Below are positions 8,076-15,135 of a stretch of DNA of 35,672 nucleotides, piece after piece. The stretch's first letter is position 1, and each line of letters begins with the position of its first letter. Location: contig JAHEMY010000015.1 in the NCBI GenBank assembly GCA_024643425.1, forward strand, positions 1-35,672, read 5' to 3'. The position numbers were made by a program, and so were the translations under genes. The notes under the pieces were generated by a model. It searched no databases and had not been told where the DNA came from. It worked only from the letters and a program-made list of their open reading frames with translations. This DNA comes from Flavobacteriaceae bacterium. GTDB lineage: Bacteria > Bacteroidota > Bacteroidia > Flavobacteriales > Flavobacteriaceae.

Positions 8076-8921
8076 ATGGAGACTTTAAAAAATATTCTTG
8101 CGTTGGAGATATTCAGTTTCGATGATTACTCGATCAAAGTCTCGAACCTAGTTGCCGTATTTGTGATCCTTGTGATTACAAGAATTGCATTATGGTTGAT
8201 AAAGAGAGCTTTATTTCGAAAACAGAAAGGAGTCAAAAGGGATAACGGCAATACATATGCTTTATATCAAATCATAAAGTATGTGATCTGGGTGATGGCG
8301 ATCGGATTTATTTTAGAAGCATTAGGAATAAAAGTCACCTTGTTATTAGCAGGTTCTGCGGCTTTATTGGTGGGTGTTGGATTAGGGCTACAACAAACCT
8401 TTAACGATGTTATTTCAGGTATAATTTTACTATCTGAGCGATCCATAAAAATAGATGACGTTTTAGAAATAGATGGTGATATTGTGAAAATAGAAAGTAT
8501 AGGCTTGCGTACCTCTAAAGCCTTAAATAGGGATGATATTTCCATTATTATTCCAAATTCTTTAATCACAACGAGCAAAGTGATTAACTGGAGTCACCAA
8601 TCAGAGAAAACACGATTTAGAATAGACGTAGGGGTCGCTTACGGCAGTGATGTTGATAAGGTCATTAAAATATTAGAGGAAAGTGCGTTTGAGCATGCTG
8701 AAGTTTCAAACAGAGAGTTGGTAGAAGGTAGATTAATGAACTTTGGGAATTCATCGTTGGATTTTCAACTTTTATTTTTTAGCAAAAATATATTCAGAAT
8801 AGGAAAAGTGAAAAGCGATATTAGGCGAATTATTAGTAGAAAATTTTCTGAAAATAATATCACCATTCCTTTTCCACAAATGGATTTGCATCTAAAATCC
8901 GATTCCACAAAAAAAATATGA
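8076..8921 (+). CDS. Small-conductance mechanosensitive channel (MscS family)
   Basis: A 281-residue MscS-type channel that opens under membrane tension to release solutes during hypo-osmotic shock. Two N-terminal helices (about residues 18-38 and 65-85) precede the pore-lining TM3, rich in Gly/Ala (LLAGSAALLVGVGLGLQQ). The conserved NDVISGIILL and the beta-domain follow, with a C-terminal alpha/beta part ending in the ITIPFPQMDLH signature common in the family. I start it at the ATG of 8076; a TTG at 8061 would add five residues without improving the N-terminus. It stands alone, 31 nt after the dehydrogenase remnant. Confidence 0.92.
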   Translation: METLKNILALEIFSFDDYSIKVSNLVAVFVILVITRIALWLIKRALFRKQKGVKRDNGNTYALYQIIKYVIWVMAIGFILEALGIKVTLLLAGSAALLVGVGLGLQQTFNDVISGIILLSERSIKIDDVLEIDGDIVKIESIGLRTSKALNRDDISIIIPNSLITTSKVINWSHQSEKTRFRIDVGVAYGSDVDKVIKILEESAFEHAEVSNRELVEGRLMNFGNSSLDFQLLFFSKNIFRIGKVKSDIRRIISRKFSENNITIPFPQMDLHLKSDSTKKI

Positions 8922-8963
8922 TCAAGCTGCGATAGGGAGTACTGCATTAATTTCTTAATAATA

Positions 8964-8994
8964 TTGTGAGGTTCGAATGGTGTAATTATATTTG
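8964..8994 (+). promoter_or_regulatory. Promoter of tRNA-Arg
   Basis: TTG, exactly 20 nt, then TATATTTG, a perfect TTG-N20-TAnnTTTG promoter. Predicted start near 9001, about 35 nt ahead of the tRNA. It closely resembles the promoter at 7355-7385. Confidence 0.75.
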
Positions 8995-9035
8995 CACCGC
9001 TTTTAGCGTGAGTTAAGAGCACTTTCAGTAGAAAG

Positions 9036-9109
9036 GGTCGCGTAGCTCAGTTGGATAGAGCATCTGCCTTCTAAGCAGACGGTCACAGGTTCGAATCCTG
9101 TCGCGATCA
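9036..9109 (+). tRNA. tRNA-Arg (anticodon UCU)
   Basis: Acceptor GGTCGCG pairs with CGCGATC (one G-U). D-arm GCTCAGTTGGATAGAGC, anticodon stem TCTGC/GCAGA with loop CTTCTAA (anticodon TCT, reading AGA/AGG), and T-arm ACAGGTTCGAATCCTGT. The discriminator is A, and CCA is not encoded. Confidence 0.97.
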
Positions 9110-9120
9110 CTTAAAGCACA

Positions 9121-9150
9121 AAGCCATGCAAGATTGCATGGCTTTTTTAT
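9121..9150 (+). terminator. Intrinsic terminator of tRNA-Arg
   Basis: Ten-bp stem AAGCCATGCA/TGCATGGCTT with a 4-nt loop, followed by a T run and ATTTC. As at tRNA-Pro, CTTTTTTATTTC (9142-9153) is complementary to GAAATAAAAAAG at the start of the downstream repeats. Confidence 0.9.
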
Positions 9151-9187
9151 TTCGACAAATCACCAAGCTAGCTTGGGGGGTTTAGGA

Positions 9188-9289
9188 GAAATAAAAAAGG
9201 CTAGACTTGCGAAGCAAGGATGCTTTGTATTTTCACACGGGAGATGCAAGGACCTGCAATCCTGTCTTAATGGCTTGGCAGTTTTGTAG
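9188..9289 (+). repeat. 102-bp tandem repeat, copy 1
   Basis: Unit begins GAAATAAAAAAG. The first 65 nt (9188-9252) are identical in all three copies. They contain the small hairpin CTTGC-GAA-GCAAG (9206-9218) and the spacer with CACACGGGAGATGC. The 3' part (ACCTGCAATCCTGTCT and a diverged 22-nt linker) varies. Non-coding; no known family assigned. Confidence 0.85.
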
Positions 9290-9391
9290 GAAATAAAAAA
9301 GGCTAGACTTGCGAAGCAAGGATGCTTTGTATTTTCACACGGGAGATGCAAGGATCTGTAATCCTGTCTAGCTTGCTAGAATGATTTAGGA
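9290..9391 (+). repeat. 102-bp tandem repeat, copy 2
   Basis: Exactly 102 bp after copy 1. This copy has the most complete fold: GCTAGAC near its start is complementary to GTCTAGC near 9366-9372, enclosing the CTTGC/GCAAG hairpin and a perfect AGGAT-CTGTA-ATCCT hairpin (9351-9365). Confidence 0.85.
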
Positions 9392-9472
9392 GAAATAAAA
9401 AAGGCTAGACTTGCGAAGCAAGGATGCTTTGTATTTTCACACGGGAGATGCAAGGATCTTTATTCCTGGTTA
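9392..9472 (+). repeat. 102-bp tandem repeat, copy 3 (3' end diverged)
   Basis: Starts 102 bp after copy 2 with the same 65-nt core. The 3' hairpin survives as AGGA...TCCT. Similarity fades by about 9472, close to the stop codon of the convergent gene at 9495. Confidence 0.8.
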
Positions 9473-9494
9473 GATTCTAAATTAATCGAAGCAT

Positions 9495-10316
9495 TTATTT
9501 CTTTTCATCACTTAATTTAAACTGATAGATATTCCCTCCGGTGGTTCCGGTGCGTTCATCGGTAATGATAAGCGTATTATCATTTAAAAAACAAATACCC
9601 TCTTTTTGTGAAGTATGGTTTAGGGAGATTCTTTCGATGTTTCCTGAAAAGAACTGATCTTCGGGAAAATTAGACAACACCCAGATTTGTCCGTGATTCA
9701 ACAACACCACTTTCGAGCCATCGGGTCGGATATCGGCAGCCGTTATACGGGTTTCGTCTCCTTTAAGATGAAACGTAGTTACTACCTGAGCCAAATGTTT
9801 TCCCAGTTTATTTGGGACCTTTAATACAACGCCGGTTTTTTTAGTCTTACTGAAAATATAAAAGAAATCTTGCCATAAAAAGAATCCTTCAAAGTCGTTT
9901 TTTTTATGAGGTTTTGGAAGCGTGAATTCGATGGATTCAGCCACCACTTCCTCTTTTGCGTCCATTGCGTTTGAAACTTTGTAAATGGTAAAGTGCTTAC
10001 GTTCTTTACGATTGTTTCCAAAATCACCGATGTACAGATTTCCCTCCGCATCACTGGTTAATTCTTCCCAATCTACATTGGAAGCCCTTTTAACATTGAG
10101 ATCCCGTACCCACTTTCCAGAATAAAGATCGAAGCCATACAAATGATCGTCGTTACTCTGATCCTCAATTCCCCAAATAATATCGGTGCCGGGGATAATT
10201 TCAGCAGCAGAGATCTCCTTAAGTGCTGAAGGCAAATCGTGAATAATTTCTAAGGTTCCCGTTTGAGCGGTTATGGAGAGGCTTAATAAGAAGGTCGAAA
10301 TAATAAAAATACGCAT
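9495..10316 (-). CDS. Secreted protein, probable beta-propeller fold
   Basis: A 273-residue exported protein beginning MRIFIISTFLLSLSITAQ, a good signal peptide. I chose this ATG (10316) over a longer frame from 10364 because it puts the signal peptide at the N-terminus and avoids overlap with the gene ahead. The mature part is rich in short beta-strand repeats with Gly/Asn/Asp turns (GNLYIGDFGNN, DIRPDGSKVVLLNHGQIWVL, ICFLNDNTLIITDERTGTTGGNIY), as in propeller-like sugar- or ligand-binding proteins. No catalytic motif is seen, so function is unknown. It is the last gene of a four-gene minus-strand operon, 28 nt after the methyltransferase. Confidence 0.75.
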   Translation of the reverse strand: MRIFIISTFLLSLSITAQTGTLEIIHDLPSALKEISAAEIIPGTDIIWGIEDQSNDDHLYGFDLYSGKWVRDLNVKRASNVDWEELTSDAEGNLYIGDFGNNRKERKHFTIYKVSNAMDAKEEVVAESIEFTLPKPHKKNDFEGFFLWQDFFYIFSKTKKTGVVLKVPNKLGKHLAQVVTTFHLKGDETRITAADIRPDGSKVVLLNHGQIWVLSNFPEDQFFSGNIERISLNHTSQKEGICFLNDNTLIITDERTGTTGGNIYQFKLSDEKK

Positions 10317-10344
10317 GCAAAAAAGATAAGGATTTTGTTCAAAC

Positions 10345-11526
10345 TTAAAAAGCCGATGTTTCAATAACTTTTTCTGTTACTAAAAGTACCTTTTCACCGT
10401 TTTGAAGGCTCGTGAAAAATAAGTAAGAATCTCCGCCTTCTTGAATTTTCCATTTGTTTCGCAGTTGTACCACGCTTTCAGGGAAATTTCGGGTTGTAAT
10501 GTTGGCCTTAGTCTTTATAAAAGATTTCATGGTTGCTTTTTTATAAGGCAACACCTCCCTAATTTTAAATCGGCGTCCGGGAAATTCTATTAATTTATCG
10601 CTAGTGTAAAGGTGAGCGTGCGGGGCTAGTTTCAAAACAGCAAATGCTTGAGCTACTTCATGAAATGCACCGGCCTTTAGTATGGCGGCATTTGGTTCGT
10701 AGAGGTAGGTGTTCGGTTCAGAATAAGCAGCACTCATGTCTAAACCGTATGTAAAGTGAAATTGTTGAGGGGATCCCTGACCAAAATTAATCGTATGAAT
10801 TTTAAGAGGAAGCTTGGGTGCTGCTGAAATCAACCATAACAACTCTTTTACTTCATTATTCACTGCGACTATGTGAATTTCCTGAACCTGTTTTAAATCG
10901 TTCAATCCAACCGAAAGATCAAGCATGGGGGAAGTTTTGATTAGAAGGGTAGGAGCATGCTTAAGCAATAGGTCTAAATGTTCAACCACGTTAGGCTCAC
11001 AATCCGAAAGAAAAAAAACCTTTCCCTTGGATTCGTGTCGTCGGGCAGGATCCAAATAGATCAAGTCAAATCGACGGTCCTTCATACCATCCAGACCATC
11101 GCCTGTAAGACATTCAATGTTGTTTGCTGCTAGCATGTTGAAATTATGTGCGGCCAACAAGGAAAGTTCATCGTTATGCTCTACATGCAGCACTGTTTTA
11201 AATTGCTTTGCAAAAAAATAGGCATCTACTCCAAAACCGCCGGTAAGGTCGGCCATAGAGGTTCCTTTAACAATGGAGGCCTTATATGTTGCCGTAATTT
11301 CGGAAGAGGTTTGCTCTAAATTTAATTTAGGAGGGAAAAGAGTGTTTTCAGCCGCATACCAAGTAGGTAATTTTTGAGCGCATTTTCGGTAGCCTTCAAT
11401 TTGTTGCAGTAATTCTGAAATGGAGATCCCTTCAAACGGACTGCCTTTAAAAGCCAACGAGGCAATATCTCCGTCGTAGTTCCGAATAAATTCTTGGACG
11501 TCGGTATGGAGGAGTCGTTCATTCAT
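10345..11526 (-). CDS. THUMP-like domain class I SAM-dependent methyltransferase
   Basis: A 393-residue protein. The centre is a Rossmann-fold methyltransferase, with motif I MADLTGGFGVDAYFFA (around residue 90) and the acidic LIYLDPARR motif, which resembles the catalytic DPPY/DPAR loop of nucleic-acid methyltransferases. The C-terminal third resembles the THUMP-like domain found with RNA-binding methyltransferases in Bacteroidota. A likely substrate is RNA, but which one is not known. The ATG at 11526 lies within the end of the SpoU-family gene (8-nt overlap, ATGAATGA), supporting translational coupling. A longer frame from 11571 would overlap by 53 nt and is not preferred. Confidence 0.82.
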   Translation of the reverse strand: MNERLLHTDVQEFIRNYDGDIASLAFKGSPFEGISISELLQQIEGYRKCAQKLPTWYAAENTLFPPKLNLEQTSSEITATYKASIVKGTSMADLTGGFGVDAYFFAKQFKTVLHVEHNDELSLLAAHNFNMLAANNIECLTGDGLDGMKDRRFDLIYLDPARRHESKGKVFFLSDCEPNVVEHLDLLLKHAPTLLIKTSPMLDLSVGLNDLKQVQEIHIVAVNNEVKELLWLISAAPKLPLKIHTINFGQGSPQQFHFTYGLDMSAAYSEPNTYLYEPNAAILKAGAFHEVAQAFAVLKLAPHAHLYTSDKLIEFPGRRFKIREVLPYKKATMKSFIKTKANITTRNFPESVVQLRNKWKIQEGGDSYLFFTSLQNGEKVLLVTEKVIETSAF

Positions 11527-12055
11527 GGGTTGCAATTTGAAAGAGTGCGATGGCCGTAGCTTGGGCGACATTCATACTGCTATTTTGTCCGAACATAGGA
11601 AGGTGCACAATTTCATCGGCCCTTGCCAAGACATCATCTGAAATGCCATGATTTTCATCGCCCACCAACAACGCAATTTTATGATTTAATAATGCCCGTG
11701 ATTGTGCAATGGGAATGCTTGACTTAGTAATCTCTAAAGCTATTACAAGGTAGCCTTTGGATTTTAATGCATCAATGGCAATAAGTAAGTCAAAATTCTC
11801 CTGAAATGACAAACGAGTTTGTGTGTTTCGGGCCGTTTTTCGAAATCTTGCCGAATCGATTGGAATCGATCGATTTGAATAAATTTTTAGAACTCCGAAG
11901 GCATCCGAAGTTCTAAAAATGCTTCCCAGATTTGCGGGTCCATTTACACCATCACAGAGCAGAACAAGTTCTTTCGTAGGCGTTAAGGGTTTATAATTGG
12001 CGTGAACCGACTGCAAAGTGCTAATTTTCAAATACGTATTGAACAAGGTTGGCAC
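11519..12055 (-). CDS. SpoU/TrmH family RNA 2'-O-methyltransferase
   Basis: A SPOUT-class methyltransferase of about 170-178 residues with all three SpoU motifs: motif 1 NLGSIFRTSDAFGV with the catalytic Arg, motif 2 LLVGDENHGIS, and motif 3 LPMFGQNSSMNVAQATAIALF. These enzymes methylate ribose 2'-OH in tRNA or rRNA; the target nucleotide cannot be told from sequence. There is no ATG in frame. The candidates are GTG at 12055 (35-nt overlap with the gene ahead) and TTG at 12031 (11-nt overlap), and the second may be the true start. A 12-bp inverted repeat lies inside the coding region at 11883-11920. Confidence 0.88.
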   Translation of the reverse strand: MPTLFNTYLKISTLQSVHANYKPLTPTKELVLLCDGVNGPANLGSIFRTSDAFGVLKIYSNRSIPIDSARFRKTARNTQTRLSFQENFDLLIAIDALKSKGYLVIALEITKSSIPIAQSRALLNHKIALLVGDENHGISDDVLARADEIVHLPMFGQNSSMNVAQATAIALFQIATHE

Positions 12056-12665
12056 CCATCTGAAGTGCCTTCAATCGAACTTCCGGGGGATCGTTATGAA
12101 TTTCGGGGTTTTCCCAGCCATCGCCTAAATCACATTCATAGGTATAAAGAAGTACCAATCTTCCTTCGATGGTAATGCCAAAGGCTTGTGGTCTCGAATT
12201 TTCATGTTCGTGGATTTTAGGAAGGCCTTTAGGAAAATTGAATTTTTGTTTGAAGATTGGGTGGTCTGCAGGCAATTCATTTAATGCCTCATTGGGAAAT
12301 AATTTCTTGAGCTCCTTGCGAATATAGGGGTCCATCCCGTAATTGTCGTCTATATGCAAAAAACCACCACTCAGCAGGTATTGCCTTAGGTTGTTTATCT
12401 CTTCATCTGAAAAATAAACATTGCCATGGCCGGTCATATGGACAAAAGGGTAATTAAATAACTCTGCATCACCGGGGGTTACCGTAGCGGGTTTACTTTT
12501 AAGGGAAGTATTGATTTGTTGGTTGCAAAATTGAATAAGGTTGGGTAGGGACGTAGGATTACTATACCAATCACCACCGCCTCCATAGCGTAATAAGGCA
12601 ATTTCTTGGGAATTTCCAATGGCAGAAATAAAAAGAAAAAGTATGAAAGCAAATCTTAAACCCAT
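12021..12665 (-). CDS. DUF4159 domain protein, exported
   Basis: A 214-residue protein with a signal peptide (MGLRFAFILFLFISAIGNSQ). The mature part has the features of the DUF4159 family: ALLRYGGGGDWYSNPTSL near the start, a central FVHMTGHGNVYFSDEEI and LRQYLLSGGFLHIDDNYG, then a conserved LPADHPIF. The fold is predicted to be glutamine-amidotransferase-like without a convincing catalytic triad. Members occur in gliding and aerobic Bacteroidota, and the function is unknown. It is the first gene of the minus-strand operon running to 9495. Confidence 0.83.
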   Translation of the reverse strand: MGLRFAFILFLFISAIGNSQEIALLRYGGGGDWYSNPTSLPNLIQFCNQQINTSLKSKPATVTPGDAELFNYPFVHMTGHGNVYFSDEEINNLRQYLLSGGFLHIDDNYGMDPYIRKELKKLFPNEALNELPADHPIFKQKFNFPKGLPKIHEHENSRPQAFGITIEGRLVLLYTYECDLGDGWENPEIHNDPPEVRLKALQMGANLVQYVFEN

Positions 12666-12705
12666 CTTTCAAAAGTACTCTTTTGTTAGGTAGGGAAAAA
12701 GTATT

Positions 12706-12879
12706 TTAAATTTTGTTTAGTATTTCACCAAACAGTCCGTGCGTAAATAATTTCCAATCTTTCGAAATCACATTCGTTTTGTGCTTTTGAGAAGCTGAAA
12801 GGAATTTTAGGGGAGATTCCGAGATAGAAACTGTTGTAATGGTTCCATTACTGCTGGGGCTCAGTTTTTTGGCATTCAT
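12706..12879 (-). CDS. Possible small protein (57 aa), unknown
   Basis: An ATG-started frame of 57 codons in the 310-nt gap between DUF4159 and rsmE. It is a basic, Ser/Lys-rich peptide (MNAKKLSPSSNGT... ending FGEILNKI) with no signal peptide, membrane segment or recognised motif. The region upstream on the same strand is very AT-rich, with ATCGAT-containing palindromes (12900-12960) but no clear promoter. It could be a real small gene or a chance frame. The rest of the gap shows nothing else I can name. Confidence 0.35.
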   Translation of the reverse strand: MNAKKLSPSSNGTITTVSISESPLKFLSASQKHKTNVISKDWKLFTHGLFGEILNKI

Positions 12880-12975
12880 CGGTTAAGTTTTTGAATCAAT
12901 TTGGTGATTGCAAGATAATAAATATCGATTAAACACCAAATTTTATCGATAAAAAACAAAAAATTAAATATTTAT

Positions 12976-13689
12976 TTACACTAAATTAACAAGTGAAATG
13001 GTGTGAACGGCAGCAATAGCAGCGGTTTCCGTGCGTAAACGACGTTCTCCCAGGGAAGTAGGAATGAAGGAATGTTCTAAGGCTTTCTGTATTTCATTGG
13101 TGGAAAAATCTCCTTCAGGACCAATTAAAATGGTATAAACGCCTTTAGGTTGGATGCAGTTTTTTAATAATTCTTTCGGTTGATCTTCACAATGCGCAAT
13201 TAATTTTTGCCCTTTTATGGTGGACGATTGAGCTAAAAATTGCTGAAATGATTGTGATGGCAAAAGGATTGGCTTATAGGCTGAAAGGCATTGCTTCATG
13301 GCACTTTCAATAATTTTTTCGAGTCGTTCTGGTTTGATTACGGTTCGTTCACTATGATCACAAACAATGGGTGTAATGGAAGTTACTCCAAGCTCAGTAG
13401 CCTTCTCCAAGAACCACTCAAATCGATCGTTATTTTTGGTTGGGGCGACTACCATGTGTAGTTCGTAGGGTAGAGGATCTCTTAATTCGAAAGAAAGAAC
13501 CTGAGCTCTGCAATTTTTTTGATCGACCAAATCCAATTCGGCTTCAAACCAACCGCCCTTGCCGTTTGTCACTTGAATACGATCTCCTTCTTTTCGACGT
13601 AAGACTTTGGCAATGTGTCTGCTTTCCTCCTTATCAAAAAAAAGCTCCTTCGCATGCTCCAATAAGTTCGCTTGATAGAATAGTTGCAT
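12976..13689 (-). CDS. rsmE: 16S rRNA (uracil-1498-N3)-methyltransferase
   Basis: A 237-residue RsmE of normal length. It methylates N3 of U1498 in 16S rRNA on the assembled 30S subunit. The N-terminal PUA-like domain (HIAKVLRRKEGDRIQVTNGKG) is followed by the SPOUT domain with IGPEGDFS and the knot motif LGERRLRTETAAIAA. Its start codon shares one base with the stop of the TfoX-N gene ahead (TAATG), so it is translationally coupled in the tsaD-TfoX-rsmE operon. Confidence 0.95.
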   Translation of the reverse strand: MQLFYQANLLEHAKELFFDKEESRHIAKVLRRKEGDRIQVTNGKGGWFEAELDLVDQKNCRAQVLSFELRDPLPYELHMVVAPTKNNDRFEWFLEKATELGVTSITPIVCDHSERTVIKPERLEKIIESAMKQCLSAYKPILLPSQSFQQFLAQSSTIKGQKLIAHCEDQPKELLKNCIQPKGVYTILIGPEGDFSTNEIQKALEHSFIPTSLGERRLRTETAAIAAVHTISLVNLV

Positions 13690-14024
13690 TAGCTTTTCGT
13701 TTTCAATTTTGCATGTTCCATCCCTAATTCCACCCAGTTTTGGAGTCTTTCTTCAGTAGTTAGACCTTCCAAGGAAACGTAAACAAATTCCTTTAAGGGC
13801 TTTCCGGTAAAATCCATGGGGAATACCTCGGGTTTTTTCAAGGCATCTTCCATTTTTTCAGCAACAATCCGCACCATTAATTGCTGTTTAATTTCTCCCA
13901 CACACATTTTTCCTTTGTATAAAAAGCAAGTTCCCCCAAACATTCTCTTTTCAGTAATATGAGACTGCCAAGGTATTAGCGCCGCTCGAACGCGGTCGAT
14001 CAACTCTTTCGATACCGGATTCAT
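13689..14024 (-). CDS. TfoX/Sxy N-terminal domain protein
   Basis: A 111-residue protein made of the TfoX N-terminal domain alone, with the typical MFGGTCFLYKGKMCVGEI motif and a C-terminal FVYVSLEGLTTEERLQNWVELG segment. In Haemophilus and E. coli, full TfoX/Sxy controls competence genes with CRP. Single-domain versions such as this are common, and their role is not established. It is wedged between tsaD and rsmE with 1-nt overlaps on both sides, so it must be made together with two RNA-modifying enzymes. Confidence 0.88.
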   Translation of the reverse strand: MNPVSKELIDRVRAALIPWQSHITEKRMFGGTCFLYKGKMCVGEIKQQLMVRIVAEKMEDALKKPEVFPMDFTGKPLKEFVYVSLEGLTTEERLQNWVELGMEHAKLKTKS

Positions 14025-15046
14025 TATAATTTCATACGTGCCGAAGCGATTACATCTTGTTCTGAAAAAAGGTTTTGTTTGTATTTCAATTCTCCCACAA
14101 TGGCAATCATTGCGGCATTATCGGTACAATATTCGAAAGGAGGAATATACGTGGTCCATCCCAAAGTAGTTTCCGCTTTCTTTAAGGCAGTTCGAATACC
14201 GCTGTTGGCCGAAACGCCACCCCCAATGGCTATTTGTTTGATGTTCGTAATACGGACAGCATTTTTTAGCTTATCCATTAAATAATCCACAATAGTATGC
14301 TGAATACTTGCACAAATATCGTTTTTATGATCTTCAATAAAATTTGGATTCTTGGCGGTCTCTCGTTCGATAAAATAAAGAATCGCCGTTTTAAGTCCGC
14401 TGAAACTAAATTCCAAGTCACCTACTTTAGGCTTGGTGAATTTAAAAGCTTTTGGATTTCCCAATTGTGCGTATTTATCGATGAGTGGACCTCCTGGATA
14501 AGGCAATCCTAAGATCTTAGCCGATTTATCAAAAGCTTCACCGACGGCATCATCAATGGTTTCGCCCAGCACTTCCATGTCGAAATAGTTGTTCACTTTT
14601 ACAATTTGGGTATGTCCGCCACTAATGGTGAGTGCAATAAAGGGGAACTCTGGTTTCGACTGATTTTCGTTCTCTATAAAGTGTGCTAAAATATGCGCTT
14701 GCATATGATTTACAGCGATTAAGGGAATGTCTAATCCCATGGCCAACGACTTGGCAAAACTGGTCCCCACCAGCAATGAACCCATGAGTCCGGGACCTTG
14801 TGTAAATGCTATGGCATTTAATTGTTTTTTGTCGATATTTGCTCTGCGCAATGCTTGATGAACCACAGGAACAATGTTTTGTTGGTGCGCACGTGAAGCA
14901 AGCTCTGGAACAACACCTCCGTAGGCTTCATGTATTTTTTGACTGGCAACAACATTGGATAAGACCCTGCCGTTATGTATCACAGCAGCAGCTGTATCGT
15001 CACAAGACGATTCAATTCCGAGGATGTATGTATTTTGTTTTTTCAA
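14024..15046 (-). CDS. tsaD: tRNA N6-adenosine threonylcarbamoyltransferase
   Basis: A 340-residue Kae1/TsaD protein, the enzyme that attaches the threonylcarbamoyl group to A37 of ANN-reading tRNAs (t6A), working with TsaB and TsaE. Visible signatures are ESSCDDTAAAV at the N-terminus, the metal-binding HMQAHILAH, SGGHTQIV, GGGVSANSGIR and the final CTDNAAMIA. The start is a TTG at 15046, which gives the usual N-terminus (KKQNTYILGIESSCDD); no in-frame ATG exists. First gene of the three-gene operon, divergent from the TamB-like gene. Confidence 0.96.
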   Translation of the reverse strand: MKKQNTYILGIESSCDDTAAAVIHNGRVLSNVVASQKIHEAYGGVVPELASRAHQQNIVPVVHQALRRANIDKKQLNAIAFTQGPGLMGSLLVGTSFAKSLAMGLDIPLIAVNHMQAHILAHFIENENQSKPEFPFIALTISGGHTQIVKVNNYFDMEVLGETIDDAVGEAFDKSAKILGLPYPGGPLIDKYAQLGNPKAFKFTKPKVGDLEFSFSGLKTAILYFIERETAKNPNFIEDHKNDICASIQHTIVDYLMDKLKNAVRITNIKQIAIGGGVSANSGIRTALKKAETTLGWTTYIPPFEYCTDNAAMIAIVGELKYKQNLFSEQDVIASARMKL

Positions 15047-15135
15047 AAATGACGCATTTATTGGGTGTAAAATTAAAACATTAAAGGTTTATCAGAAAAC
15101 TTCTTAAAATATTAAAACGAATCCTCGTTGCAATC

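Noticed and set aside
9160-9351. Minus-strand frame encoding a repeated peptide across the 102-bp repeats
   Set aside because: 102 is a multiple of three, so any open frame repeats automatically. There is no start context or flanking gene signal, and the DNA is better explained by structured repeats.
9188-9472. CRISPR array
   Set aside because: Units are 102 bp, with long identical cores and only a short diverged linker. There are no spacers of uniform length and no cas genes.
10317-10364. Longer N-terminus for the secreted propeller-like protein
   Set aside because: It would bury the signal peptide and overlap the preceding gene's end; the ATG at 10316 gives a clean signal peptide.
12666-12677. 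Exact TAnnTTTG box (TACTTTTG) ahead of the DUF4159 gene
   Set aside because: It is only 4 nt from the ATG and has no TTG at -33, so it would need a leaderless transcript; probably chance.
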